Shown: positions 23,901-38,938 of the stretch, in pieces | Layout: each line of letters starts with the position of its first letter | How positions within the stretch are numbered: the first letter of the stretch is position 1 | Source of the DNA: Pomacea canaliculata | Lineage: Eukaryota; Mollusca; Gastropoda; Architaenioglossa; Ampullariidae | Direction: 5' to 3' | Length of the DNA stretch: 64,000 bases | Assembly (NCBI RefSeq): GCF_003073045.1 | Contig: NC_037592.1 | Span: 8,472,047-8,536,046 of the forward strand | Made by a program: the position numbers and the translations under genes | The notes under the pieces: model-generated | Told to the model about the DNA's origin: nothing | The model's database searches: none | Seen by the model: only the letters and a program-made list of their open reading frames with translations

Positions 23901-24459
23901 TGGTTGGCTTATAGCATTATTCCCTATTGCGGTGGTGCCTGCTTGGTTCATATACAAGTATTGTACAGAAGGAGGCTGGCAGGTATGGTAACTTTGTTTT
24001 CAGAAAGTGTTCCATTCTAATTCCATAAAGTTAGAAGTCTTATAATTAAGGGTAAAATATCATGTCATTATTCACTGTCAAAAAGGAAAATATCAACCTA
24101 TACATGTATTAATATTTCATGGAACCAATTCCTCTTATTGTATTCAAATGTAACTGAGCAACTTATCATCATTGATGATATAAATGGTGATATTGTTTTC
24201 CTCTTTATAGTTGCTGAAGCTACGAAGTGCCCCTTTGCCAACCTGGGGACCTGCATTGGCTACTAATCGAACTGAACGTTATGAAGCTTGTGAATCCCAG
24301 CCACCTGCCACTGGTCCTAGGTTTGACCTGCTGACAGTCACACGCCCAGAAGAGTTCTTGCGTCTTATGGCAGGCAGCACGTCCACATTAAACACAGGTT
24401 CTTCACTCACCATCAACACCAATGTTGGTTCCATCTTTGGTAGTAAATCTAGTGTTTAA
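5989..24459 (+). CDS. SLC6 sodium/chloride-dependent amino-acid transporter, glycine-transporter-like (15 coding exons)
   Basis: Plasma-membrane symporter of the neurotransmitter:sodium family. Coding exons: 5989-6075, 16002-16185, 17509-17640, 18213-18389, 18790-18822, 19050-19128, 19875-20007, 20742-20876, 21262-21490, 21855-21967, 22362-22499, 22817-22916, 23321-23421, 23821-23982, 24211-24459. They total 2052 nt and are open throughout (683 aa), with GT-AG introns and consistent phases. TM1 carries [20 protein letters not shown] (residues 70-89). Glycine at residue 74 replaces the aspartate of monoamine transporters, which points to an amino-acid substrate. The second extracellular loop has a cysteine pair and four N-glycosylation sequons (SNST, ENAT, VNAS, ANAT). 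TM6 reads [18 protein letters not shown] and TM8 LGFGSQFS, differing from vertebrate glycine transporters at residues 337 and 432. The N-terminal tail is acidic. The first exon is joined across a 9.9-kb intron on the strength of phase, donor and open frame only, so the N-terminus is the least certain part. Substrate unassigned. Confidence 0.9.
8782..9012. mobile_element. Short non-autonomous DNA transposon (MITE) with imperfect terminal repeats
   Basis: The left end reads CAGGGTGTCTATAAAGTC. The right end, read on the other strand, is CCAGGTGTCCATAAAGTC. These are terminal inverted repeats of about 18 bp with roughly three differences. The interior of about 195 bp is AT-rich and non-coding, and the left flank ends in TA. 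Size and structure fit a MITE. The superfamily is not assigned, and the exact right end is uncertain by one or two bases. Confidence 0.55.
12560..13180 (-). mobile_element. LINE (non-LTR retrotransposon) remnant, reverse-transcriptase C-terminal region
   Basis: Minus-strand translations, spread over more than one frame, contain phrases typical of the 3' end of LINE ORF2 proteins: [11 protein letters not shown]-like text near 13080, [16 protein letters not shown] near 12850, [20 protein letters not shown] near 12720, and NIKEW near 12660. The order is correct for a single element read right to left. The frame changes repeatedly and stops are frequent, so this is a dead, 5'-truncated copy in an SLC6 intron. 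The clade (RTE-, CR1- or Jockey-like) is not resolved and the ends are approximate. Confidence 0.6.
14273..15301 (+). mobile_element. Broken Ty3/gypsy-type LTR retrotransposon with one LTR
   Basis: A long terminal repeat lies at 14273-14633. It starts with TG and matches the solo LTR at 20375-20730 on the opposite strand over its whole length. Internal sequence follows: a possible primer-binding area just past the LTR, gag-like charged sequence (about 14770-15180), and a short stretch resembling the RNase H part of pol (about 15200-15300). Most of pol and a second LTR are missing, so it is a fossil. Divergence from the solo LTR suggests an old insertion. Confidence 0.65.
14386..14399 (+). promoter_or_regulatory. 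CRE-like motif and TATA-like sequence in the LTR
   Basis: Inside the LTR the perfect palindrome TGACGTCA (14386-14393) is followed directly by TATATGA. The solo LTR at 20375-20730 keeps a related arrangement, with a clearer TATATAAAAG on its own sense strand. A CRE-type factor site next to a TATA box fits the U3 promoter of an LTR. Present activity is unknown. Confidence 0.4.
16258..16395 (+). repeat. Interspersed repeat containing GCTCAGAGCGCTTTACA
   Basis: An AATAATAAT-rich start leads into TTTATATTTCCAATGATTTGCTCAGAGCGCTTTACA and then about 90 bp of less clear sequence, in intron 2 of the SLC6 gene. The same opening occurs at about 47838 (TTTGCTCAGAGTGCTTTATA) and, more weakly, near 60336. 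It has no coding capacity and is probably a SINE-like or other short interspersed family. Confidence 0.5.
18790..18822 (+). other. 33-nt in-frame small exon of the SLC6 gene
   Basis: Bounded by TTTTCAG on the left and GTAAG on the right, this exon adds 11 residues carrying two N-glycosylation sequons (NAT and NAS) to the second extracellular loop. It is phase 1 on both sides, so skipping it keeps the frame. It could be a cassette exon. Confidence 0.7.
20375..20730 (-). mobile_element. Solo LTR with a 5-bp target duplication
   Basis: The sequence begins TGTAAGGAGTTGTGGTAGAT and ends ATTACA on the minus strand. It aligns along its length with the LTR at 14273-14633. Both flanks carry ATTTG (20370-20374 and 20731-20735), a 5-bp target duplication normal for Ty3/gypsy-type integration. 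It is a solo LTR, the usual product of recombination between the two LTRs of a full element. It lies antisense in an SLC6 intron, ending 11 bp before exon 8. Confidence 0.85.
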
Positions 24460-24922
24460 GAGTGGAACAAAAGGTGAAATTTCACTGTATTTTTTTTGCT
24501 TCCAGTCATCTGTGCAACTGTGGAGCATTTCTTGACGGTTTGTTTGCTGCTGGTTCAGCTGTACATTGTCTGATTTATAAAATGCTGACAATCAACAATG
24601 TACTATTTGGTGTCCTACCTTCTCATAGATGCTCTCTCTCTCTGTTATACTGATGCTTTTCAATTTTAGAATGAAACAGAATACGATCATAGTTAGCTTT
24701 ATACCTAGATTGCTAGCAATATAAAATTAAATTAAAATCTGGACAGAATTTGTGCTGGTCTGACCACACTGTTATAATCCTAACATTCCAACATTCGACT
24801 TAAGAATATAAATGTTGACCAAATGACAAAAACCTTTATGTCTTTATAAGTTTCAAGCCCACATGCATAGCCCTTGTTAACATCTCAGTCAGACTGACCT
24901 ATTTTTTATTCCTCTTACCTAC

Positions 24923-24928
24923 AATAAA
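24923..24928 (+). promoter_or_regulatory. Candidate polyadenylation signal of the SLC6 gene
   Basis: A canonical AATAAA lies about 460 bp after the SLC6 stop codon, with a second at about 24944. Either could end the transcript. AT-rich DNA gives such hexamers by chance, so this is only a candidate. Confidence 0.35.
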
Positions 24929-27244
24929 AGTTGTCTATCTAAAAATAAAGCCAACATTTTCTTAATATAAAAAAAACAAACTGTATTAGTGGTAGGTGAA
25001 AGTGAAGTAGGAGCTATTTGCTCAAAGTAAGCACTCTTAAGGCCTTTTTTGCCTCAGAATCTACAAATCTGTAAAAGCCCATTCAAACACTGATTGGAGA
25101 GTCTTTTTAAGTTTCATTATTTTGTCATAATGCATGATAAACATCCCTGAAAGAATTCTTTTATGTGTATGTGTGGCTGAAGTATAAATCTATCTTTAGT
25201 AATAATGATCTATATCTGCAAAGTTATATACCTATATCATCATCTTTGTTAATGAAAAATTCTGTTTAGTCAACATATGTATCCTGCACATTTCATATTG
25301 GTGTTCAGTATTAGATCTGATCTTAAAATCCTGTCTACGTAATAGCAGAAAAAGTGATAAATGATAAATCTTATTATCCTTACAGACACTTTCTTGCACT
25401 CTGCAAGTCATGTAAGATAATATGCAGATACTGGCTTCATAAGATAACAGTACATGTGCTAATATGTTTCTTTAATGGATGACAATAAAAATGACCAGCA
25501 GATAAGATGACAGACTATTACTGTATTATTTGTATAAAGAAAGATTATTACCAGCATAATAAAAAGAACTATTTTTGTTCGTGCACTTGGTTTGAATATG
25601 TGTGAAAATCTTACACACATTATATTTTTTTTAATGTAGATAATATGTCTAGGTTTTTGCAAAAGAAATAAGCTCCATTAAAGGATCCACTGATCTGTTG
25701 TCTTGTTCACAACTATTAAATGAAGAAAAATGCTATGGATCACCTTTCTCCTGATAATTTCAACATAGTCTTTTGACTGCTGTGGATAACTTTGTCCTCC
25801 AAAATCAAAATCACTGATGCTGATTTCATCAAATGCTCACATGCATGTTAAATTGCTACCTGTGACCTGAAAAATGAAAATAAATGCATAAATAGTACCA
25901 ATCTTAATGGAAGTTGTGGTTAGAAGCCTGAAAAAGGACTATAACAGCAAGGTACTGAATTACACATATCATATAACATCAGTCTTTCTGCAGCCACTAA
26001 AGTTAAGTAACATGGAGAGATAGAGAAAGAGATGGTGGGAGAATGGAGAGAGAGAGAGAGTATAACAGGCTTTGCTCAACAACTGTGATCTGAATCTTGT
26101 TATTGTCACCTAAGGTGAATGCTTTTTGTTTCCTTAGGACAGGAAACTGGATTAAGTACATATAGTAGTAGTTTTATGTGTGTGCATGTATTTTTGTATC
26201 AAGGATGTATATTTGTCTCTACATACACCAAACATGCTTAAAGTAAATAGAATTCTGTTAAGTCAGCAGATAAGTGCAAGATGCTTAATTAAAACTTGCA
26301 TAGATTTTGTGTGATGTCACATGTGGGCAGTTGTAAATGTTTTGCTTTATTGTGCTCCATGAACTCAAGCATTTCTGAAAGTTCACGTTTTTTTGGTTAA
26401 CTCTTGTTATGGCTGGTTTAGGCAGCTTTTATCAGCATTATTATTCTAATAATTGGTATTAAATTGAAAAATGTTCACTTAAATTTTTCATTTAAAGTTT
26501 CAACAGTTATAAGAAAAGTCTTAAGAAGTTCTTTGATGTTAAAATATAAACCACTTTTTTGCGATCCTGCAGAAAAAGTCAAATCTGATTTCTTCTTAAT
26601 TTTATAAACCCATGATATAAAATGTATACGTTTTCTTCTCCTTAGATGTTAAAGTTAGGCTGATGGGTTGGTGCAAGATAGTGAATGTCTCTGGTGCTTT
26701 TCTCCATCACATTTTGTCTAAGAGACTCTTAAAGGTACTAATGATGTGATGATGCCAGTAAAGTTCAGCAATATGTGAGGATTTGCCCGTCACTTTTCCA
26801 GCTGATCATAGCAAATAGCATTTCTGACATTTCTGCCTTCATAAACAGGCAGATGTAGAGTACATGCATAGGGTGCACATTTAAGTACATTTTAAAATAA
26901 TTACCATAGAGATTATTACATTTACAAGTAATATTTTGCATTTTTTATCCAGAAAGCCAAAGACTATATTTTTATTCTTCACAAGGCATAAAAGAGTTTT
27001 TTTAATCTTAACTTTACATTTGAAATAAACAGGTAATAGGGGTTTAAATTAGTTCTCTGTTGATGACTCATGTCACCAGCAAAATCCTGTATATATATAT
27101 GCTTCTGTCAGTCTGGACCAGAGTTTTGAGTTATGTTGATTTATTGCATTAATGCGCATAGAGTGAAGGCTGTGATTTGATGCCTGGAGCCAGCATATTT
27201 TCCACCCATATTTTGAATTATGTTTACAGAGGTGTTGGAGGAGG

Positions 27245-27437
27245 TGGGGAATTGGTGTTTTACACCAATCCAGCAACTAATTAAGGCTTTAAGGCTATAT
27301 CATGGCAAGGCAGTCAGCCAGCTGTAAACAGATGCCACATGTGTGAACAGCTTGTCCGAAATGAAAGCTGAACCGAGAACAGCCAACCTTCACTGGTTTC
27401 GGTGACAGGTGCTAATTACTGTTATGCCACCAGGCAG
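27245..27437 (-). repeat. tRNA-derived SINE, mollusc-type tail
   Basis: Read on the minus strand, the element begins with a tRNA-like head: TGGTGGCATAACAGTAATTAG fits a polymerase III A box, and GGTTCAGCT about 55 bp later fits a B box. It ends in GGTGTAAAACACCAATTCCC, a self-complementary tail I recall from molluscan short interspersed elements. The length of about 190 bp and lack of coding capacity suit a SINE. A target duplication was not resolved. Confidence 0.6.
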
Positions 27438-29695
27438 CCGTCATGTGTACAGAAGTTTTGTAAATCTCAAAAATCAGGCTTAAAAAAGTATGTCTATAGC
27501 ATATGTGTGTGTGTTCATGCTAAAATAATAAGTATTTATCATAACTGACCTGTCTTTCACATCACAGAGGAACAAGGGGAGGCATATTGCTTACCAGGAA
27601 GTGAGCAGATAAAATCCTGGGAACACCAAAATCTGTTATGTGTAAATGACATCAAATGTGAATGATTTTGAAGAACAAATCGTGTATTACAGACTGGCAA
27701 TGCATGTGGGTGCGTGCAGAAAACAAGTTTTTGAGTGTTTTTGTGTACTGAAAGGACAAGTCAGCCATGGTTCCATATTGCATACCCATGGATATTTTGT
27801 TCCAGGCGCCTTTATGGATGCCCACTATTTTCTTAAAAGGATCCAGTCACAATTAAATGTGTATGTAAAATAATGTTGTTTAAGGTGTTGAATGTATTTT
27901 TATGTTGTTTTAACTGATGTACAAGATCTTTCTCAAGATCCTTATGTAAACTTTAATAGAGCCACACAGTAATTTTTGTCTCTGCTTTTCAGGCTGTGAT
28001 ATAATTTAACTTGTATGCTGGACTTGAACATATATATTTATCAGCATTGGTGAAGTTTAACTGATTGGTTTGCTGATGCATCATGCTTCAGCACCGTCCA
28101 TGCCCTTATATTCTTATTTATTTATGCCTTCTGTGCTGATATCATGATTTCTGATTTCTTTTTAGTAATTTGGAGTAACTTTGTGTGCTGTTTATTGAAA
28201 ACACTTAGGAAAATTTCCTTAACCCTCACCACTAGCTACCACAGCAAATATAAAACCATTTAAATATGACCATGGATGCACACGGTCTAAGAATTAGTGC
28301 AATTAATGCAAAAATTTTTTTTTAAAACCTTCAAAAAAACGGCAAGAATTCTTTGCATCCATCAATTCTGCATTTTGCAACAATTTTACTGACAAGACTA
28401 GATTCATTACCTAACATTCATATATGTTGCATCTGTTTATAAGCCACTGAAAGTACACATTGAACAAACGTAATGGGTACTTTTCATGAAAATAAGCCCG
28501 AGAATGATTTTTTATGATGCTTATGCATGATGCCCTACCCCAAATATAAGGCCTAGTTAAGATCTTCAAATGGGCGGATTTCATTAGTCCATTGAATCAC
28601 ATAACAGATATATTGAATTATAAAGTAATGATATTAATATATAAATAATTAACATTATATATGTTATGATGTTTCAGATGACATCACTATTAGAATAAAT
28701 GTAGATTTTTGTACATAAAAATAATACATCCCCTGGAAATAATCCCTAATACCTCCTTTTGGAGCAATACTTAATATAAGACCTCATCTTATTTTGAGGG
28801 AAACATGGTAATAATAAACATACTGGAAAGGAACACAGGCCTCTCAAGTCATCTTGGGGAAAATCCATAAATATGGTTTCCTTAAACCAGACCCCTGCTT
28901 GAAGAAAAAATTAGGCACAGTTCTACAAAAAAAAATTTTCATTCCAGCATATCAAGTCACACACCAGTGACATATTGTTATTTAATAATGTTGGGCTGAA
29001 ATAAAGAAAACCAAAATAACTTATTATTGCAGTTCTACAGCTAACAACTTCAACATTATTAAGGATTAAAAAGGCATGATTCAAGTCATCCAAATATTTG
29101 ACAGTCTAGCAGATCAAATAGCTATTGATACTGTCCTTCACTTACACAAGCTATATAGATATTTTGGCAGGAAATAAGCAAAAGAAAGAAGAGACCAACT
29201 TATTCATGAACTGTTATTAATGTAATAACTATTCATTGTATTATCTCTGGAATGTTATTAAATGCGCAATCTCTTTTGAAGAAAACAGTGCACAAAAATT
29301 CACACCCTTTGAATCACCTAATATATATAATACATACATTCACGGTGTAAATAGACACACACAAAATTATACATACAAATATGCGTAAGTGTGCTGGCAC
29401 AGGAACAATACAAAAAGAAGATATGGAAAAAAAAATCAGGCATGGGAAAATCTTAAATGTGGCATTCCAGCATTGTTGAGACCATTTGAAATCTTGTTGT
29501 TGACACAGGCTGTCTGGCCATTGGGTAAATTTGCACACAGTATGTCAAATGTAAATAATGTAGTTATGTTTGTATTTTTTTTGTAATGCTGTTAAAATAT
29601 TTGAGTCATGTAAGAATATGGAAATCTGTTGCATTCTTGAAGATGCAGAGGGTATTGAAGTATAAATCGAATGGATTTATTTCTGATTTTGGATA

Positions 29696-29785
29696 TGCTA
29701 CTTTTGTGGGGTTTTTGTCTCGTGCTAGAGTGAAGTACAATGCTACTTTTATGGGGTTTTTGTCTCATGCTAGAGTGAAGTACAA
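29696..29785 (+). repeat. Tandem duplication of a 45-bp unit
   Basis: Two adjacent 45-bp units (29696-29740 and 29741-29785), each starting TGCTACTTTT and ending GTGAAGTACAA, differ at only two positions. They lie at the left edge of a wider field of degenerate repeats. Confidence 0.8.
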
Positions 29786-29889
29786 ACTGATACTGATAAA
29801 ATCCCCTATCAGAGATATAGAATGCATCTATACTGAGGGGGAAAAAAAAATCACATTTGCATCCAGAATATGTGATATCATAAAATGCG

Positions 29890-31120
29890 TGCATAAAGTA
29901 CCAGTGTCTCAGAATACATTATTATTATTATAAAATGCCTCTATGTTAAGAAAGAAATACATCTGTATCCAGAATGTGTGATTGAATTACAAAATTATAG
30001 CATGTATGTTCCATTGGTTTATAAAGAATGGAGTATAAAATACCAATCTCACAAAATTCATTTATTTAGTACCTATGTCAAATGCATTTATATCGTCCTG
30101 ATGTCACAAAATGCATTTATATAGTACCAATGTCAAATGCATTTACATAGTAACTGTAGAAAATGCATGCACAAGGGTTGTTCCACTTCCACGGCCTAGA
30201 CATGGCAATAAAACGAACTCAAAGAACTTTTTAAACATTTTTCTCTTATTCTTCAACTCATTTTAAACTTTTTCAACATAGTCACTGCCAATTACAACAT
30301 ATATTTCTGCCCTGTGGGTGCATTTTGAAAATGATCAAAAAATGCTGATTTAGGCATCAATTTCAGCTCTTCCCTCACTCCAGCAATGACCAAATCATCG
30401 ACTATGCCTTGGTTTCAGGGTCCAGATTGTAGAACCAATATTCATCACCTGTGGTGATGTGCTTGAAGCCAGGAGAACGCCCGTGATTGAAAGTTTCCAA
30501 GAATTCCTTGCACCAGTCCACAGGGTTTTTTTCACTTGTCCGTCAGCAACCTTGGCACCCAGCAAACTAACTTCTTGCTGAAGCCCAAATTGTGATGGAT
30601 GATCCTGTGAAGACTTGTAGAAGGAATTCCCAGCTCCATCTCCCTGATGCTTACATGGCCATCACTTTCCAAGTATTCACGAACTTTGTTGACATTGTCT
30701 GGGTCTCTTGATGTCCTAGGCCTTGGTTCACAATGTTTGTCATCACAGCGGAAATGACCACTGCCAAATCACCGAAACCAGTCTGTGACAGTCATTTTAG
30801 ATGGCACATCATCACCATAAATTTCTTTCAGCTCCTGGAAACTGTCAACAGCCTGAGAGCCATGCCAAAAGTGATGCAACATAATAACTTGAAAGTCACG
30901 CACTCAGTGGAGTGTGCATTGACTTTCTTCTCCTCTCCATCCTGGAAAAAATGGGAGGGGAAAAATTATGAAAAAAATATGGAAACACCATGAAGAATCA
31001 CTCTATCATGTCCACATGGTCTTCACTAGCTGAAAGCACATAAAATACTGGTCTGGGCGGAAGTGGAACATCCCTTGTAAATGTAGTACCAATGTCTCAG
31101 AATGCATTTATATAGTGACC
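29890..31120 (+). repeat. Degenerate tandem-repeat field split by a mariner element
   Basis: Variants of AATGCATTTATATAGTACCAATGTC recur near 30050, 30085, 30110 and 30135, and again at about 31085-31118 just past the mariner element. The unit is roughly 30-40 bp and diverged. The same phrase on both sides of the transposon shows the transposon inserted into a pre-existing satellite-like array. Confidence 0.6.
30172..31077 (-). mobile_element. Mariner-type DNA transposon, internally deleted
   Basis: Terminal inverted repeats CAAGGGTTGTTCCACTTCC and, from the other end, CAAGGGATGTTCCACTTCC bound a 906-bp element. TA follows the right end; the left counterpart reads CA. Minus-strand translation gives a mariner DNA-binding region (VTDWFRRFGSGHFRCDD and REMELGIPSTSLHRIIHHNL) and then TGDEYWFYNLDPETK around the first catalytic aspartate. 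It then jumps to a C-terminal region. The segment that should hold the other two catalytic aspartates is missing and the frame is interrupted, so the copy cannot encode an active transposase. Confidence 0.75.
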
Positions 31121-32692
31121 AAGTGTCTTTTTGTGTGTTACTTGCAATACTTGTTTTTGGAGGCCTCAAGGGAAATAAAGAGACAATGTTAATATTATCA
31201 TCATTATTAATAGTGTATGTAGCAAAAATTATGCAGTGAGTGCATGTTTGTGTGTGCATGAATGAATGAGAGGGAGGGAGGGAAAGAGAGAGATGCAGTC
31301 TCCAATCTTCGTTGGGGACACAATCGACTTTTAATACAATCAACACAAACCAGCTTTAGATCAAGTTCTATGCTAACCCATCAGACCAGTATGTCCTGGT
31401 CATCCTGACAAATGAAAACTGCTGCAGGGGTGTCAATTACATGAAGCAATGTGAATGTGCCAGATGTGGCACTTCTGATCACCACGAAAGCTCTGATCAT
31501 TGCAAGATAGAATGAAGTTGAGCTGGTGTCACACACATGGTGATAGTAGTGGGGTATTTAATGCATCACTTCAAGGTCTTGAATCCCATCAGCTGCCAGG
31601 GGCCTCTCTGAGCATTGTCAACTATATATGTTCGGACAGATGAATACAGAAGGGGTAGCCATAGGGTGGCATTACAAGGGAGGGGGAAAAGTGACTTTTT
31701 TTTTAGTGCTTTAATGTAAAGCCTGTCCCTAGCAGCACTGAATGCCGAAAACATATGGTTCCCATAGAAAGTATGTGGGACTCATGTCCTTCACCAGGGG
31801 ACCATGTGTATTTTTGGCATCTGTGCTGCTAAGGGTACTAAACATAAACACATCAGGCAGGCCATTCTAAATACTGGGGCCACAAAAGGAAGATGAGCTA
31901 TCGCGACAGTATTTTACGTGGTAACCAGGGGCGAGATTTGCTTATCTCGACCATAGGATATTAGTTCGTGGCTCGACTCTAGACATCCAAACCCTTCGAT
32001 ACACTTCTATACTGCGTCTGGTTATGGTTGATGGATCAGTTGCCAAACTCAGCCAGCCAATACAATAATCACACACACACATATATTACTTAGCTACATG
32101 GTCACTTGATAACACTCAACCTTCCTATTTCACATTGGTCTTGATCGATTAACCATGGCAGTGGTCGAATGGTCTTTAGGTCGTGGTCACGTTGTTTGAT
32201 CTATATAGCTAACCCTAACCGCTCCCCATTTTGGTTTCGAAAAGAAGCAAGCGGTATATTTTATTTGGGCTTCCAGTGAGTCAGCTGCTTATTTTACACG
32301 AATGCTTATAAATTACTGACATTACTGTATAAAATTTCGCAATTCTATACTTATAAACGTATAACAATGGAAACATGATGCAACAAAATTCGCGTGCTGT
32401 ATAAACAGGTGACATACACGTGATGTACATGGGCGGACTCGTGTTTCAGCATTACCAAGGTTGCCCTGTAAAGATAGATATCGCCGTTATGGAAATATAA
32501 TTTCTAGAGATTCTATAGATCACTTCATGCAGAGAAGTGGCTGAAATAATACACCTGCTCTGACGCAGATCACGAGCAACACGTGTGTCGTGCCCCTCCC
32601 TCTTTCAAGCCTATGCATGTGTGATGAGTGGCTCTAGCTGAGACAACAATATTTTAACACTCATTTCATTTTTGTCCCTGTGTCATGTATAA

Positions 32693-32696
<4 letters not shown>

Positions 32697-32723
<27 letters not shown>

Positions 32724-32740
32724 GATATTATTATTATTCG
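32697..32740 (+). repeat. TTA microsatellite
   Basis: About 14 near-perfect ATT/TTA units with one interruption. No coding role. Confidence 0.85.
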
Positions 32741-33869
32741 AAATGACGTGGAAATATCTGATCGACATCGCATGAGTGTCGTCTGCTTGAAGTGCTGCTC
32801 CGCACTTCGACCGCATTACCCGGATGCTATTTTTGTAACATCGTATGATGTCCGCGTGGCGATTTTGACTGGCTTACTCGTCGGCTCGAGGGGAAAGCAT
32901 GCCTTCAAGACACGTCTTTTAAAGTGAATCTCTTTGTTTAACAGTATGTACTATTTCTGTAAGGGTCAAGATTCTATATAACTTGTACTCCACCCCACAA
33001 ACGTATTCGGCGTTTTCCTGGATCAAGACTGAGGACGACAGCACTGAAAAGGTATTCGCTATCGAAGCAAATTGCACTTTGGTAGATCGAGATGTGTGTT
33101 GGCAACGAGTATTTTAATACTTAAATAACTTTGAGTCATCCTGTCATTTTCTTTGATAATCTGTGTAACTGTAGATAAAATATATTTTCGCAGCATTTTC
33201 TCAGCATTTTCGCTTGAGGTTTATTTGGTATTCGTAGCCACAGTGGGCTCAGACTGTGAAAATGTATATCTGTAGTATAAGTTTTGAATTATAAATGGGG
33301 TCACTCATGCTAGACTTGGGCGTCACGGATACCAATGCCAGAACTTGGGGGAAAAATACCCCCCTCGCATCAGTAATAATAATGAGAGAGAAACGTTGAC
33401 TCCTTGGATCCACTTTCATAGAACTATAAATTTCATATACCACCACGCCTTATAAAAGTAGCACTTAGAATTAGATTGTTGAAAGTAGATGGTTTCAGAA
33501 GCATACAATATTTTTTATATTTGACTTAAAAATTAGATTGTAAGTGGCCCTAGAATGGACTAGATGATCATTGATATTTATACACAAGAACATGCTGACA
33601 GCATTGCTGAATATATTGCACAGTTCAGTTTTTAGTGTGAGCGCTGAGGGACATTTTGAATGTTAAAAAAAAAAAGCATTTAGATTGAAAGACAAATTTT
33701 GGACAGAAAATATACCATGAATTTTTAGTGCTGCTTTTGTTTTTTTTTTTGCAATTACTGACAGAATTAAGCATTGCTTTCCCAGTGTGTTAATTGGAAG
33801 TTTAATTTTTGTTTGAATTGTAGTATGTGTTAAATTTTTCTTTGTACAGGATCACATTGATCTGCAGTA

Positions 33870-38938
<5,069 letters not shown>

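Larger units (their letters stand above)
24460..33849. other. Intergenic region and SLC6 3' flank
   Basis: No coding gene is recognised in about 9.4 kb between the SLC6 stop and the first coding exon of the synthase gene. The first part is probably SLC6 3' untranslated sequence. A SINE, a 45-bp tandem duplication, a degenerate tandem-repeat field and a mariner remnant are listed separately. An untranslated first exon of the synthase gene should lie in the right-hand part, but it cannot be placed. Confidence 0.5.

Noticed and set aside
32685-32927. Open frame with a poly-tyrosine start
   Set aside because: It begins in a TTA/ATT microsatellite and matches no family.
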